Assembly (NCBI RefSeq): GCF_945859685.1
Contig: NC_079147.1
Coordinates: 253,942,572 to 254,006,571 of the forward strand
Origin: Eupeodes corollae
Taxonomy: Eukaryota; Arthropoda; Insecta; Diptera; Syrphidae
Direction: 5' to 3'
DNA: 64,000 nucleotides
Below, piece after piece: positions 33,180 to 44,807 of this stretch; position 1 is the stretch's first letter, and every line of letters begins with the position of its first letter. The translations under genes and the position numbers were made by a program. The notes beneath the pieces are model-generated. The model was not told the origin of the DNA, did not search any database, and worked only from the letters and a program-made list of their open reading frames with translations.

Positions 33180-35930
33180 ACACTGTTTTGACCATACGGC
33201 AAAAATTCGTTCCTTAAAATTTATAAGCTAAGCTTATCCCGCCATCCGGCTGCCATGTACTGTAGTGGCAGTAGACGGTTGCTACACGATGTGGCGCCGG
33301 CATTTTGCCGTGACCGTATAATATGAAAGCGAATATGCTCTTCTTCGCGCCTCCAACAAAATGTCGCCGTCCGGGTTTTTGAAATGTGATACCAAACACG
33401 TATATTTTTCGAATAAAAATTTGGCTATTCTATCTTTCAAGTTGGATCAAACTACAATCGGTGTACAAATTTGATTCAAAGTGGTAAAGTATTTTAGGAG
33501 TCCATCGCGGACAAAAAACGTGACACGTAATTTATAAACACAAGATAATGTTTTTTTCAAACAATCTAATATATTTTCTTATTCTTGTAATTTTTGGTTT
33601 GGTTCATTTATGTAAAGTAGTTTTTTTTTAAACGATATCAACTTATATATTGTCTAACCAATTTGATAATGAAAGGGACACCATGTTAAATTACCTATTT
33701 ATTCATTCCTACGCTAGTAAATTGAACGCCCATGATGGAAGTCTCCCTTTTCCTTTTCCATGGCAGAAAAATATGCAAAAAACTTTGGCTCTTGTAAAAA
33801 TAAGGTATTTTTATGCTGTTACCAAAGTATTATGACGTCAAACATATTACTAGCTACGAGATAAAATTTAATTTTAGAACTCAAATATCAAATTCTTTGG
33901 TGAAGTGAGTAGGTCATGTTACATCACTATAACTATACATATGTATATCCAGTTATCTCCTCAATAAACATTCCACTATAAATAAATGTAGTTACTGCTG
34001 ACAGAAAGTTTTCATATAGTTGTGTCATCCTATGGCATTTAAGATTGTTCATTCAAGTTTTTGAAGTCCATAAAAGCCAAGAAAATACTTTTCTTGAAGC
34101 GTCATCTTTTTTTCTGCAAAGGAAATGATACTGAAAATTTCAAGGATTTTATAGCAGTTACATATTTATTTAATCCTGTCAATAAAAACTTTTTCTTTTT
34201 TTTTAATTTGACCTTCTCCTCAAAAAACCTCAATTTTAAAATAAATCAACTTAATAAAAATATCATTACCAATGATAATGTTTTCGAAATTCCAAAGTAA
34301 TGTCTGGCGCCGCCGCCGATTTGTCTGAATCTGAATTGCTCTTAAAATATTTGAACACAGAAATAAATGTAAAAATATTTTAAACTTTAAAATTATCACA
34401 AAAAAACTATTTTCTAACTCAATAACCCCATCTTCTAAATGTTATTGTCTTAAGTTGGGTTTGTTAACATACCATCTCAGCAAAAACTCAAAAATTTAAA
34501 GAAAAAAAAAGAAATATCTTCTAGAAAATTGACTTTTCCCAAAGCACATGGATTTCTTCTTTATTCGTTGTGTTATTAGAAAATCTCTTCTGTGCAAAAA
34601 CCATTCCACGTCATTATCCAAAAGGGTCTCATAAATACTCTCTCATCAGCGCATCCATTTTCTATTTTCAATTTTCCTCAATGTTTTCATACCCGAGTCG
34701 AGTATAAACTCAAGCGACGACGACTGTGAGCATTGTCTCCCAGTTGACACCTCCTTTAACTCCTTGCTCCTAAATACATCCTACACCCATTTTACACAAG
34801 CTATAATAAAGGACGACTTCGGTGTAGTTGTTGTTGTTGTTGCTGTTCACCCTAACGAATGAGTAAAAACAATTGATGACGAAATCGCTATTGTCGTTCG
34901 TCGTAGTCGTCGTCGTTGGTAAGGAAATCGTTATTTTCAGGACGATTCTTTCGTCCTTAGGACAAATAATATATTATCATACTTGGTTTTTTGTTGTTGT
35001 TTTATTTTGTGTCCTTTTAGTGAATAAGAAAACAAAAGAAGTGAGAGTGAACTGAAAAACAAAAATTGTCTCTACCAAATGTCATTTACATACAAATCAT
35101 TTATCGTCAAAACTAGAAAATCTCTTCGTTATTGAAAATCGGACAAATAAAAAATAGAAAACTGTGTGTTCGTCCTTTTGTACAAAATGCGTGCAGTCTG
35201 GTCGTAACAGACACATTTTAGGTGTTTCATTCCAAAAGACTTGAAATTGCTGGAGAAGAGATTTTTTACTACCATTCTTGATAGTACCTAACGTTTAGTG
35301 TGTTTTGTTTTTGTTTGGTGTATTTATTAAAAGCAGGACTTGTTTCGTCCTTCAATTTCTTATTGTTTGATCTTTTTTTCTTTTATGTAAATAGAGGCAG
35401 CAAATTTATTTTCGACGTCAAATAATTTCATCTATTTAACGATAGACTATGAACAACATCCTCGCTCACCGGATGTTACTTATTTTAAATTTGAAATCCA
35501 GAACAAAACAAGTTACTTCAAAGGCCTAAATATAACGAACGGAACAGACTTGGTTTTATTATTCAAGGATCATTAATACTAGATTGATTAATTTTGATAA
35601 GCAGCACAATTGGAATGAAGGCAATTTTGACAAAGTACAACACCAACGAGATTCAACATTTCGCCAAGATGTTTGATGATGAATCGAGGAAATGAGAAAC
35701 AATTTCAAATATAAAGGTCCTTCTTGCTTTTAAATATGATGTTTAAGAATAGGTAACTGTTTTTATTTATTTTAAGATTTGTTTTAAAAGAAAATACTGA
35801 CTTTTAATGATTTAATTAAATTCCTTCTTAAAACGTTAAAATGACCTTTAAAATGTATACTTTGAATAAGGACAATAAATCTGTAACCATTACATAAACA
35901 TCTACTCGACAAACGTAAAACTTTTAAAGC
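33180..35930. other. Host-like region with one GC-rich patch
   Basis: Starts with a GC-richer patch (33230-33400: GTGGCGCCGGCATTTTGCCG region) of unknown origin. It continues as AT-rich DNA, and near 34690-34920 has CGACGACGACTG and GTTGTTGTTGTTGTTGCTG runs. No supported exon; the 60-80 codon frames carry no motif. Confidence 0.45.
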
Positions 35931-35934
35931 GACA

Positions 35935-37984
35935 TTAAAGTGATGTTAATATTAAAAAACGTTTTTGAAATATTCGTTGAAATATAAATTAAAATCAGTA
36001 AAGGAAATTCTGAACTAAGACTTTATTGAAATAGAAAACATTAAATTTCTATTAATTTAATCTCCATTTAAATTAAATTTCCCATTTTAAATGAAGAATG
36101 TATCTAAAAACTTAATTTCTAGTACGTACTTTTATTTAAATAGGCTTCAATAATTTCAAAAATGTAAAACTTATGAATTCACAAATTGAAATACCTTAAA
36201 AATAAGCAGAAAATAATATATTTAAATTAAGAAACATACAAACATTAATTCAAAAACAAAGTTGAATGCACGACTGGGTCATACAAACTTGCTTATGTAT
36301 CCAAAGAGTATGTCTACAGATATTTCCTGTATTTTCAGATTTTAAAAAAGTACCTGGTTTCTCAAAAAGTGTTAATTTTTCAAATTGTTCGTTTATAAAT
36401 AATAAGAGTGTTTTTTAATTCAGTTTGTACACTGCGCTGTTCATTCTTGAAGTTTAGTTGAAAAATATTTTTAGAACCTGATATACGTTAAACATTTTAT
36501 TTTCGCAAAAAAATGATGAACCGTTTTCGAGATATAGAATTTCAAACAAAATGTTGAATATAAATGTATTTAATAATAATAATAAATAATTTAAAACAAA
36601 GAAAGAAAATCTAGAGCGAATCTGCTCAAGATGTTAACTTTCAAGTTTGAACTCAATCCACCTTATGGTTTGAGCTGTGGTGGCGTAGACAGACAGAAAA
36701 ATACATGGTTATCCACTTGGCAGTTTCAAAAATATACGTAAATAAAACACATACAAAATATTTTGTTCATTATATTTCTTCTTTATTATAAAGTTTGACA
36801 TTACGTGCGAAACACTAGATCATTTATTCGACCACCACGCGAATTGTTGCAAGCATCGATATCGCCACAACAAGAAATTACGTCCCAAGGAAATGTCTCT
36901 TGTGGGTCATGTAGCACCATCTTTTTGAAACCACATATTCTTCATGTCGTATTCTTCAATAGCTGGCGAAAAACAGTCGGTGTTTTTATCATATGACCAT
37001 AGCGCTCCGAATTGAATAGTTTTCGAAAAGTAAGGTCCAATCACATCTTCGGACCAAATATCGCATCAAACAGTCACGTTGTGTGACTGTTTACATTTTT
37101 TTAGGATTCTCAGAACCCAAAATACGACTTATTGACAAATTTGCCGTAAGCCAGTCCTTATTCCTGAGAACGACAAAGAATCGATACATTCGGGTCTTCG
37201 GCAACACTTTCACTTACAGCAGCGATATTTTCAGTGGTACGAGCGAAACGATCAGGCACAGGCCCTACAATATCTGTAACCAATTCAGTTTTTTCAAATT
37301 TCTTCACAATTTTGCGCATTGCTTGCGTAGTCGGACGAACCATAATCTCCTCTTAGGGAATGAAATGTGCCTTTTGCCGAATAACCATTTTTGGAGAAGG
37401 TTTTAACAATTGTTCGAGTTGTCCGATAGTTAAGCGATCCATTTTCGTATAAGTCAGACTTTCAACTGAAAACAACAATTTTTTTAACAACTTATTTTGA
37501 CTTAGATTTCAAAATCCAGCCCTATTCTTTTGAAACCTCAAAATGGATATACCCTTTTATTAAATTTTTTAAAATTCAAATAATTTGAACATTTTGAAGT
37601 CACAGTTCAGAAAATTGAAGCACTTTTAAGTTGTGATAAGGCACCTTCTTGGCATTCAATAGTGAACCATGAGGACAAATTTAAGCTATTGGCACCAGTT
37701 ATTAATGCAAAAATCAAAACCTAGTGCGTTACTCAAGAACAATTTAGAATATTACAGCTGTAGCCTGCAGTGTTGATAAAAACTAGCTTTTGTCGACTAA
37801 TATTTGATCATTGTTGGTCACAAAATAATATTAACCAGACTCAGATCTAAGCGTTCTTAAAATTCAGTTCAACAGAAAAACTCAAGTTTGCTTGAAATAT
37901 GCTTGAAATCAATCTTGAAACATAAAAACTTGGTTTTCATCGAAAAATCGAATTCAGTAATGAACTTCATTTTTAGATCGGAAA
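35935..37984. repeat. Duplicated block D, copy 1
   Basis: Matches 61402-63285 in the same orientation along almost its entire length: ATTCGTTGAAATATAAATTA, AACTAAGACTTTAT, TGAATGCACGACTGGGTCAT, AGACAGACAGAAAAATACAT, and the 3' part GTTTTCATCGAA. It contains mariner M4 at the same internal position as M5 in the other copy. It ends directly at the hexamer array. The element class of D is unknown: a retroposon or Helitron-like element with a microsatellite 3' tail are options. Confidence 0.85.
36704..37555 (-). mobile_element. Mariner remnant M4 (family 1), inside block D
   Basis: Ends: TGGTTATCCACTTGGCAG then TTTCAAAAATATAC at 36706-36738, and inverted counterpart (TTTTGAAACCTCAAAATGGA, TATACCC) at 37528-37553. 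Length is about 850 bp. The minus-strand frame 37158-37343 (61 codons) reads MVRPTTQAMRKIVKKFEKTE and VPDRFARTTENIAAVSESVAE, the helix-turn-helix and linker of the transposase. Upstream (about 37443) are MDRLTIGQLEQLLK and a stop. Toward the left end are pieces like NMWFQKD (36920-36950). The DDE middle is deleted. Confidence 0.85.
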
Positions 37985-38650
37985 TTAAACTTAAACTTAA
38001 ACTTAAACTTAAACTTAAACTTAAACTTAAACTTAAACTTAAACTTAAACTTAAACTTAAACTTAAACTTAAACTTAAACTTAAACTTAAACTTAAACTT
38101 AAACTTAAACTTAAACTTAAACTTAAACTTAAACTTAAACTTAAACTTAAACTTAAACTTAAACTTAAACTTAAACTTAAACTTAAACTTAAACTTAAAC
38201 TTAAACTTAAACTTAAACTTAAACTTAAACTTAAACTTAAACTTAAACTTAAACTTAAACTTAAACTTAAACTTAAACTTAAACTTAAACTTAAACTTAA
38301 ACTTAAACTTAAACTTAAACTTAAACTTAAACTTAAACTTAAACTTAAACTTAAACTTAAACTTAAACTTAAACTTAAACTTAAACTTAAACTTAAACTT
38401 AAACTTAAACTTAAACTTAAACTTAAACTTAAACTTAAACTTAAACTTAAACTTAAACTTAAACTTAAACTTAAACTTAAACTTAAACTTAAACTTAAAC
38501 TTAAACTTAAACTTAAACTTAAACTTAAACTTAAACTTAAACTTAAACTTAAACTTAAACTTAAACTTAAACTTAAACTTAAACTTAAACTTAAACTTAA
38601 ACTTAAACTTAAACTTAAACTTAAACTTAAACTTAAACTTAAGCTTAAAC
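37985..38650. repeat. (AAACTT)n hexamer array, about 110 units
   Basis: Perfect or near-perfect tandem AAACTT from 37985 to about 38640, then one variant unit (AAGCTT). It forms the 3' border of duplicated block D. Because six is a multiple of three, both strands stay open (Leu-Lys and Ser-Leu dipeptides), but these 270-278 codon frames are artefacts. High purity suggests recent expansion. Copy number may be collapsed or inflated in assembly. Confidence 0.97.
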
Positions 38651-38900
38651 CGAATCTGAAGCGTGTTTGTGATTCTGCCATTAGACTTTTTTTATTTTGA
38701 TCCACGTGAAAGTCTTATGCAAATATTCTGCAATCAACTTAAAAATTTAACAAGGAATTGGTGAAGTTATCAAAGACGTCAAAATGACATTTTTGAATTT
38801 ATAAAATGTTTGTCTCAAATTAAAAATGTCCCAATTTTTAAATCGAACAAATCTTGAGTTTGCATTTATTTTTTAAAATGTAAGTAATTATTGTTATGTA

Positions 38901-39190
38901 TTGCCCTTTGCGTGGTGGTTTATAATTAGGACTGTTACACCGAAGGACTTGAGTTTAATCCCTTCTGTGTCATCTAAAGTTTTTGTTCACGGATATTGCC
39001 TCTTGCAAGGAATTGAAAAATCCTCCAAGAGTATTTTTTGTCAAGAAAAGTGGATTCTCAAATAAGTCGTTCGGATTCGGCTTAAAACTGAATAAAAGTT
39101 ATCGCACCCAAGAATGTTGAGAATTGTAAGTCATTAGGCTCTGGTTCTCTACAAGCAGTTGTGTCACATAATTTATTTATTTGTATTTGA
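38901..39190 (+). mobile_element. tRNA-derived SINE, copy 3 (diverged)
   Basis: Plus strand. A head resembling GCGTGGTGGTTTATAATTAG with decayed box A, box B-like GAGTTTAATCCC (38951-38962), body AATTGAAAAATCCTCCAAGA, GTTCGGATTCGGCTTAAAAC, and 3' end CTCTGGTTCTCTACAAGCAG, TTGTGTCACATAATTTATTT. It is the same family as the copies at 2.9, 29.3 and 53.2 kb. Promoter boxes are mutated, so it is probably inactive. Confidence 0.7.
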
Positions 39191-41165
39191 ATCTTCTTGT
39201 TTTTTTCCAACTCCCATATTATTTTTCTACGAAAAGTTATTTTCATATATTGCAAACTATTTAGTTAAATGCATATTTTAACTTTAAAAACTGTTAAAAA
39301 GCCAAAGAAAATTCAGGTTCAGGATCTACTACAGCTATTTTTGTTTTCGTCCCAAAAATTGATAATTTTACTTGAAAAATTTACGCTGTAATATATATCA
39401 AAGATCTAGATGATTTTTAAAAACAAATACTAGTCAATTTGCAATTGCTTAGAATCTCGATCAGAGAACAGACGTCATTTTAACACCTAAAAAAATTGGA
39501 ACCCGTTATAAAAAGTTTGCAAATTTAATTAGTATCTCTCCAAAAGAAGTATATTTAAAAAATAAACACAATTTTTCACTCACAAAATCCACTTGTCTAT
39601 TTGTATTCCACTAACATTAAGTACAAAAGAACATTTTGTATCATAATTATAAACATAATATGCTACGATTTCAGAATTTTAAAGTTTTTAAAAAACTTCC
39701 TTTTTCTATGTACACAAATTTGATATTGTTCGTTTAATTGAAGAGTTAAGTCTGAGCACGTACCAGTATCAGTCCGGAATTTTCTGCAAAAAAAGCAAAA
39801 ACGAAAAACGTCGTGAACGTATTAAAAAACCTATAAAAATTACTTTTAGCAAACGAACCCTCGTCAAAATATATATCAATTCCCGATTATAAGCAATAAG
39901 CCGGAGAAAAAAAGAAGAAAAACCGGTAAAAATGCTTTGATATTGTCAAGACTTAAATACCTTATAAAGTAAATGTAGGTTTCTTTTTTTTCTAAAATCA
40001 ATTTCATGGTCTAAGAACCAACTGTTCAGTCAACTTTGAAACTGTCGAGTTTTCATTCTTATGTTCTGTTTGTTGTTGTTTTTGGGGTTTTTCCTGGGGA
40101 GATAAGTTTTTCTAGATGGTTAGTCCCCATTACAAAAAATGTTCCCTTCTAACGACGAACTACCTTCGATTTGTTATTATTCGTTTATTTTCTTACTTTG
40201 AACAAAAGAATGATATTCATTGCTGATTGAAATTTTCTCACGTAGCACCATTGTGTTCCAATTTATTTTTCTTATTCTCTTATTGCGAAAAACCCAACAA
40301 AAAGAAAGGACAAACATTAGAAAAGAGCACGAAGAAAAAATAAAGCACACAAAACAAGGGTTTGTTCAATGAACTTCGAAACACACTTTGTTATCTTGAT
40401 GACAACTACCTACGATAGAACGTGACAGTTTACAACAATTCACATCACCAGAAGAATTTAACTATACATATCACCTTTCCTCCTGCTCGTTTCCCATCGT
40501 TCTCACTCTTTCTCACTATGTTGTTTGACAGAAGAAACAGGTATTTTATATTCAAAACGTTTTTCTCAATTTCAAGACAGTTTGCCTCAATTTCATTTTA
40601 AATTATTAACTTTCAAAAAGGAGTTTGAAAATTAAGTAAGAAACTTTAACAAGTCTTCTTGGTCTTTTTACTTTTATATTTAAAGCAACATTATTATCCA
40701 GCTTGGCCATTTTTTATTCTCCTTAGGAATTTTAAGGAATGTCAAAAGTCTGCTCTATAAAATTTGTTATGATTGGATGGGTGTTGATAGAAAAACTGTT
40801 TCATCAAAAACCAACAAATTGACAGCTGACAGTTTGAAATTATTTAAATTGAAATATTTCACGAAAAAAAGTATCAAGAACGAATTTATTAAAAAAAATT
40901 GAATTGAAAAATCATCACGGATGAATTTATTACGTACTAACAAAAGAATATACTTGAATAATAAAATTATAGACCAACCAATAGTTTTTTAAAAGAATTT
41001 TTTGTCCTATATTGAAATCTCATCCTAAAATTCTTCATCAGCTCACGTTGTCTGAAAATGCAAACAAAATTATATAATACGGTGTTACTGTAGCCAACAA
41101 ATTACTATCATTTTCTAAAGTTTCAATTCTTCGGCTTCTAGATAAAGTTTAAATTATTTTGGTAT
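39191..41165. other. AT-rich host-like DNA without a gene
   Basis: No coding or transposon motif recognised. The 40.0-40.55 kb part has GTTTGTTGTTGTTTTTGG and mixed composition like other single-copy stretches. Confidence 0.45.
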
Positions 41166-41168
41166 TAT

Positions 41169-43292
41169 TAACTTCCCATAGGAAGTTATTGTAATGGGTC
41201 CGATTTGTCAAATTGAAAATTTTGACATTTCTCGACGTTTCAAGGTCCCTAGAGTCGAAATAAAAGATTTTTAGAAAGATGTCTGTGCGTGCGTGTGTAC
41301 GTACGTTTGTACGTCCGTACGTCCGTACGTTCGCGACGTTTTTTTCGTTGTCCATAGCTGAAGAACCAGAAGAGATATCGACTTCAAATAAATTTTGTTA
41401 TACAGATAATAAGGCAGAAAGATGCAGAAAGGGCTCTCAAGAAAATTGCGTGGGTGGTTTTTTTACTATAGCAGTTTAAAAAAATGGTGAAAATTTTGGT
41501 TAACCCTAAATATCTTACGAACCAAAAACGCTAGAGACTTGAATTAAATCTTATATAATAGATTGTAACGTGATACCAAACAGGTATATTTTTTGAAAAA
41601 AATCAATATAACGGTTTTTTTTTTAAATCAATAAAACTGAAAAAAAAAATTTTGTCACCTCCAAAATTTTACGACTGAAATATGATTTTATCTCTAAAAC
41701 AATTTTGTGCAACGAAGAATAATGTTTTTGACATCTGATAAAATTTTGAGAAAAATCTAATTGACAGTTTCTTTATAAAAAATAAAAATCTAAAAAAAAA
41801 CATTACTCAAAGTTCGTAAAAATTGAATATCGATTCAAATATCTTTTCAAAAACTTGAAATTAAGGCTTCAATTTTATTCTATCTTATAAGAAATATTGT
41901 TTTCAACATTCTGAAAAATTTTGAGAAAAATCGAATTGACAGTTTTTTTACAAAAAATAAAAACCTAAAAAAAAAATTTATAAAAGTTGGTAAAAATTGA
42001 TTTTCGACTCGAATATCTTTTCAAAACTTTGAGATATTGGCTTTAATTTACTTTTATCTTTCAAAAAATTTTGTTGTCAACATACAATTAAAGTTTGAAA
42101 AAAATCGAATTGACAGTTTTTTTTACAAAAAATAAAAACCTAAACAAAAAATTTATAAAAGTTGGTAAAAATTGATTTTCGACTCAAATATCTTTTCAAA
42201 ACTTTGAGATATTGGCTTTTATTTACTTTTATCTTTTAAAAAATCTTGTTGTCAACATTCAGTTAAAGTTTGAAAAAAATCGAATTGACAGTTTTTTTAC
42301 AAAAAATAAAAACCTAAAAAAAAAATTATAAAAGTTGGTAAAAATTGATTTTCAACTCAAATATCTTTTCAAAACTTTGAGATATTGGCTTCAATTATCT
42401 TTTATCTTTCAAAAAATCTTGTTGTCAACATACAATTAAAGTTTGAAAAAAATCGAATTGATAGTTTTTTTTACAAAAACTAAAAACCTAAAAAAAATAA
42501 TTTATAAAAGTTGGTAAAAATTGATTTTTGACTCAAATATCTTTTCAAAACTTTGAGATATTGGCTTTAATTATCTTTTATCTTTAAAAAAATCTTGTTG
42601 TCAACATACAATTAAAGTTTGAAAAAAATCGAATTGATAGTTTTTTTACAAAAAATAAAAACCTAAAAAAAATAATTTATAAAAGTTGGTAAAAATTGAT
42701 TTTCGACTCAAATATTAGTTTTTTTTAGGCTTTAATTTACTTTTATCTTTCAAAAAATCTTGCTGTTCAACATTCAATTGAAGTTTGAAAAAATCGAATT
42801 GACAGTTTTTTTACAAAAAATTAAAACCTAAAAAAAATGTATAAAAGTTGGTAAAAATTTATTTTCGACTCAAATATCTCTTTAAAAATTTTTAGTATTG
42901 GCTTTAAAGTAATTTTATCTCATAAGAAATATTGTTGGTAAAATTTTTAAAAAATCGAATTGACAGTTTTTTTTTACAAAAAATAAAACTCTAAAATAAA
43001 AACAATACTAAAACTTGGTAAAAATTTACTTTCGGCTCAAATAGCTTTTCGAAACTTAAAAATATTGGCTTGAAACTTATTTTATTTCACAAAAAATATT
43101 GTTTTCGATATTCAGTAATTTTAAAATAAAAATCCAACAGTCCGTTTTTTCATATAAAAAATAAAATCTACAAAAAGAGTACGCAAATTTGGTAAAAATT
43201 GATACGAGTACATAAAGACAAAATTTTAAGCAAGACAAATCGACAGACGGGATGGGAAGTTATCAGTGTGTGTCGCATCCCAGCCTCTTTTT
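41169..43292 (+). repeat. Repeat R copy j, longest and most complete
   Basis: Reference copy. 5' TAACTTCCCAT (41169-41179) and an AACTTCC-CATA-GGAAGTT hairpin; CGATTTGTC at 41201-41209 and AAAATTTTG at 41216-41224; ACGT tract (41290-41340); conserved core (about 41340-41470); GGTTAACCCTAAATATCTTA; an array of about eight 175-bp units; then inverted CAAAATTTT (43219-43227) and GACAAATCG (43234-43242) with 6-nt spacing like the 5' end. ATGGGAAGTTA lies at 43252-43262, and a GGGATG...CATCCC stem-loop and CAGCCTCTTTTT terminus follow. No protein gene. A 66-codon frame in the core (41279-41479) is discussed as a finding. Confidence 0.85.
41730..43050. repeat. Tandem 175-bp monomers inside R copy j
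   Basis: The landmark GTTGGTAAAAATTGATTTTC recurs with starts near 41812, 41986, 42161, 42334, 42510, 42685, 42847 and 43014, giving spacings of 174, 175, 173, 176, 175, 162 and 167. Each unit also has AATCGAATTGACAGTTTTTT and TTTGAGATATTGGCTTTAAT. The middle units are the most alike. The unit length is near that of one nucleosome repeat. Confidence 0.9.
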
Positions 43293-43295
43293 TTA

Positions 43296-43755
43296 CTTGA
43301 ATTTATCTGAAGACTTAGACAACCTTGAATGAAATTCCTTTATGGTTTTGAATAATTCGTCTTGCAGTTATTTTAAGCGCGGATTCTGTATCCGAACTTC
43401 GCTTTTAGCTTTATATGTTCCTTATTTTGAAATATAAGATTTCAAAAGTATTTTCTTGTTTTTTTGTTCAATATAATTTCAAAAACTTGATTTTATAACC
43501 AAGATAACAAGTTCGAAATTAGAACACATGATTTATTTTGTACCGTTTGTCGTTTCTACCATAAGAACCATTGTAGCATATTAAGCTTAATTTACGGAAG
43601 GTGAGGGCTTACAACTATAGAGGATTTTTTAAAAAATAATTTTATATTTGGAAAATAATCACGCATTTATGAATTCACATAAGAGGTTGTGTATTTCATC
43701 TTTCTCATTCATTTTATTATTTTTGTATTCATAAGAAAATAAAAAAAACTAATGT
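43296..43755. other. AT-rich spacer
   Basis: No gene or repeat signature recognised between repeat R copy j and the LINE-C 3' end. Confidence 0.5.
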
Positions 43756-44147
43756 CAATAACCATTTTTATTTTACTTAAAAACTACTCAAAATAAGATC
43801 CTTAAAGCTAACTTAAACTACCTATTCTACCTATAAACTACTTAAAACTAGAACAACCACAGCAGCAAATCTAACTATCAAACGTAAGGCTTAAAACCCC
43901 ATCCCGACTACCCACTATCAAGTGCCGATTGAAGCCACCAAAATTGGTTCTCCTGCTTCACCTATCAGTTCAGTCCCGTTTGGACACAGCCCTACTGAAC
44001 CAAAGGAGCTCTGGGTGGGAGTCGCCTATCCACGGTTCTTGGTCTGACGTGGTAGATTAGCTGAACAGCCAATCTATCCTGTAACAGACCGCATCTGTCT
44101 AAAAAGAAGAATACCTCTGGGGGAATGAAGCCGCTCAAGCGTGCACT

Positions 44148-44807
44148 CTAAAAATACTCGTCGTTCGGATGGAACGCCCCGAAAATTAAATTATTGGTCG
44201 AAGACATAGCTCTTGCAATGTGACCTCGAACGAGTTTTATCACGAAATTTTCAATTCTGTAGAATCGTTCTCCGTTATATAGGACCTCGTAGGAATAGTA
44301 ATGCACGTAAGAAGATTCTGCTGATATAAGCCGGTACAGCGTCCTTAACATTGCCGCTCGAACACCCGAAACTTCTCCATCTGGGAAGAGGCAACGTTGA
44401 ACCACACAGGACAACCATAAACGATCATCAGCCGTATGAGGGCCATGTAGCAAATTAACTTCACTCTGGAGTCAAGCCGACTGCTAAAAAATAGCCGTTT
44501 CGTCAAAGCGAAGGCTCCTCTGGCCCTGGTCAGAGGAGCATTTATGTATATGTCTGTCGAAATATAAATACTGATCTAACCAGATACCGAGGTACTTCAC
44601 TACACTTTTGCTCGCTAATGGCTGCCCGTGAAGATCAACGATGACCATCTTGCGCCAATTCTTACACGTATCCCTCGTGGCCCTAGCCAACGGAGTCCGG
44701 AACAGAATTGTCTCCGACTTCTGGACAACAATATCGCTGAATCTTGTCGAAATCACGCTGCAAGAGAATTCTAATAACCTCAACCTTTCGGGCCGTTCTG
44801 TACGCAA
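44148..44807 (-). pseudogene. LINE-C thumb and C-terminal segment
   Basis: Two minus frames continue LINE-C. 44484-44807 has NWRKMVIVDLHGQPLASKSV and VVKYLGIWLDQYLYFDRHI, the LGVxLD block that follows the RT palm. 44148-44453 has RAAMLRTLYRLISAESSYVH and GERFYRIENFVIKLVRGHI, the end of the protein. Frame changes near 44480 and at the junction with the RT show inactivation. Confidence 0.75.

Noticed and set aside
37985..38650. Telomere repeat
   Set aside because: The unit is AAACTT, not TTAGG-like; the array is the tail of a duplicated interspersed block, and flies of this kind do not use short telomeric repeats.
37869..38705. Long open frames of 270-278 codons on both strands (Leu-Lys and Ser-Leu repeats)
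   Set aside because: They are translations of a perfect hexamer array. A unit length divisible by three keeps all such frames open.
41730..43050. CRISPR array
   Set aside because: The direct repeats are 175 bp with no unique spacers, in a eukaryotic transposon-like element.
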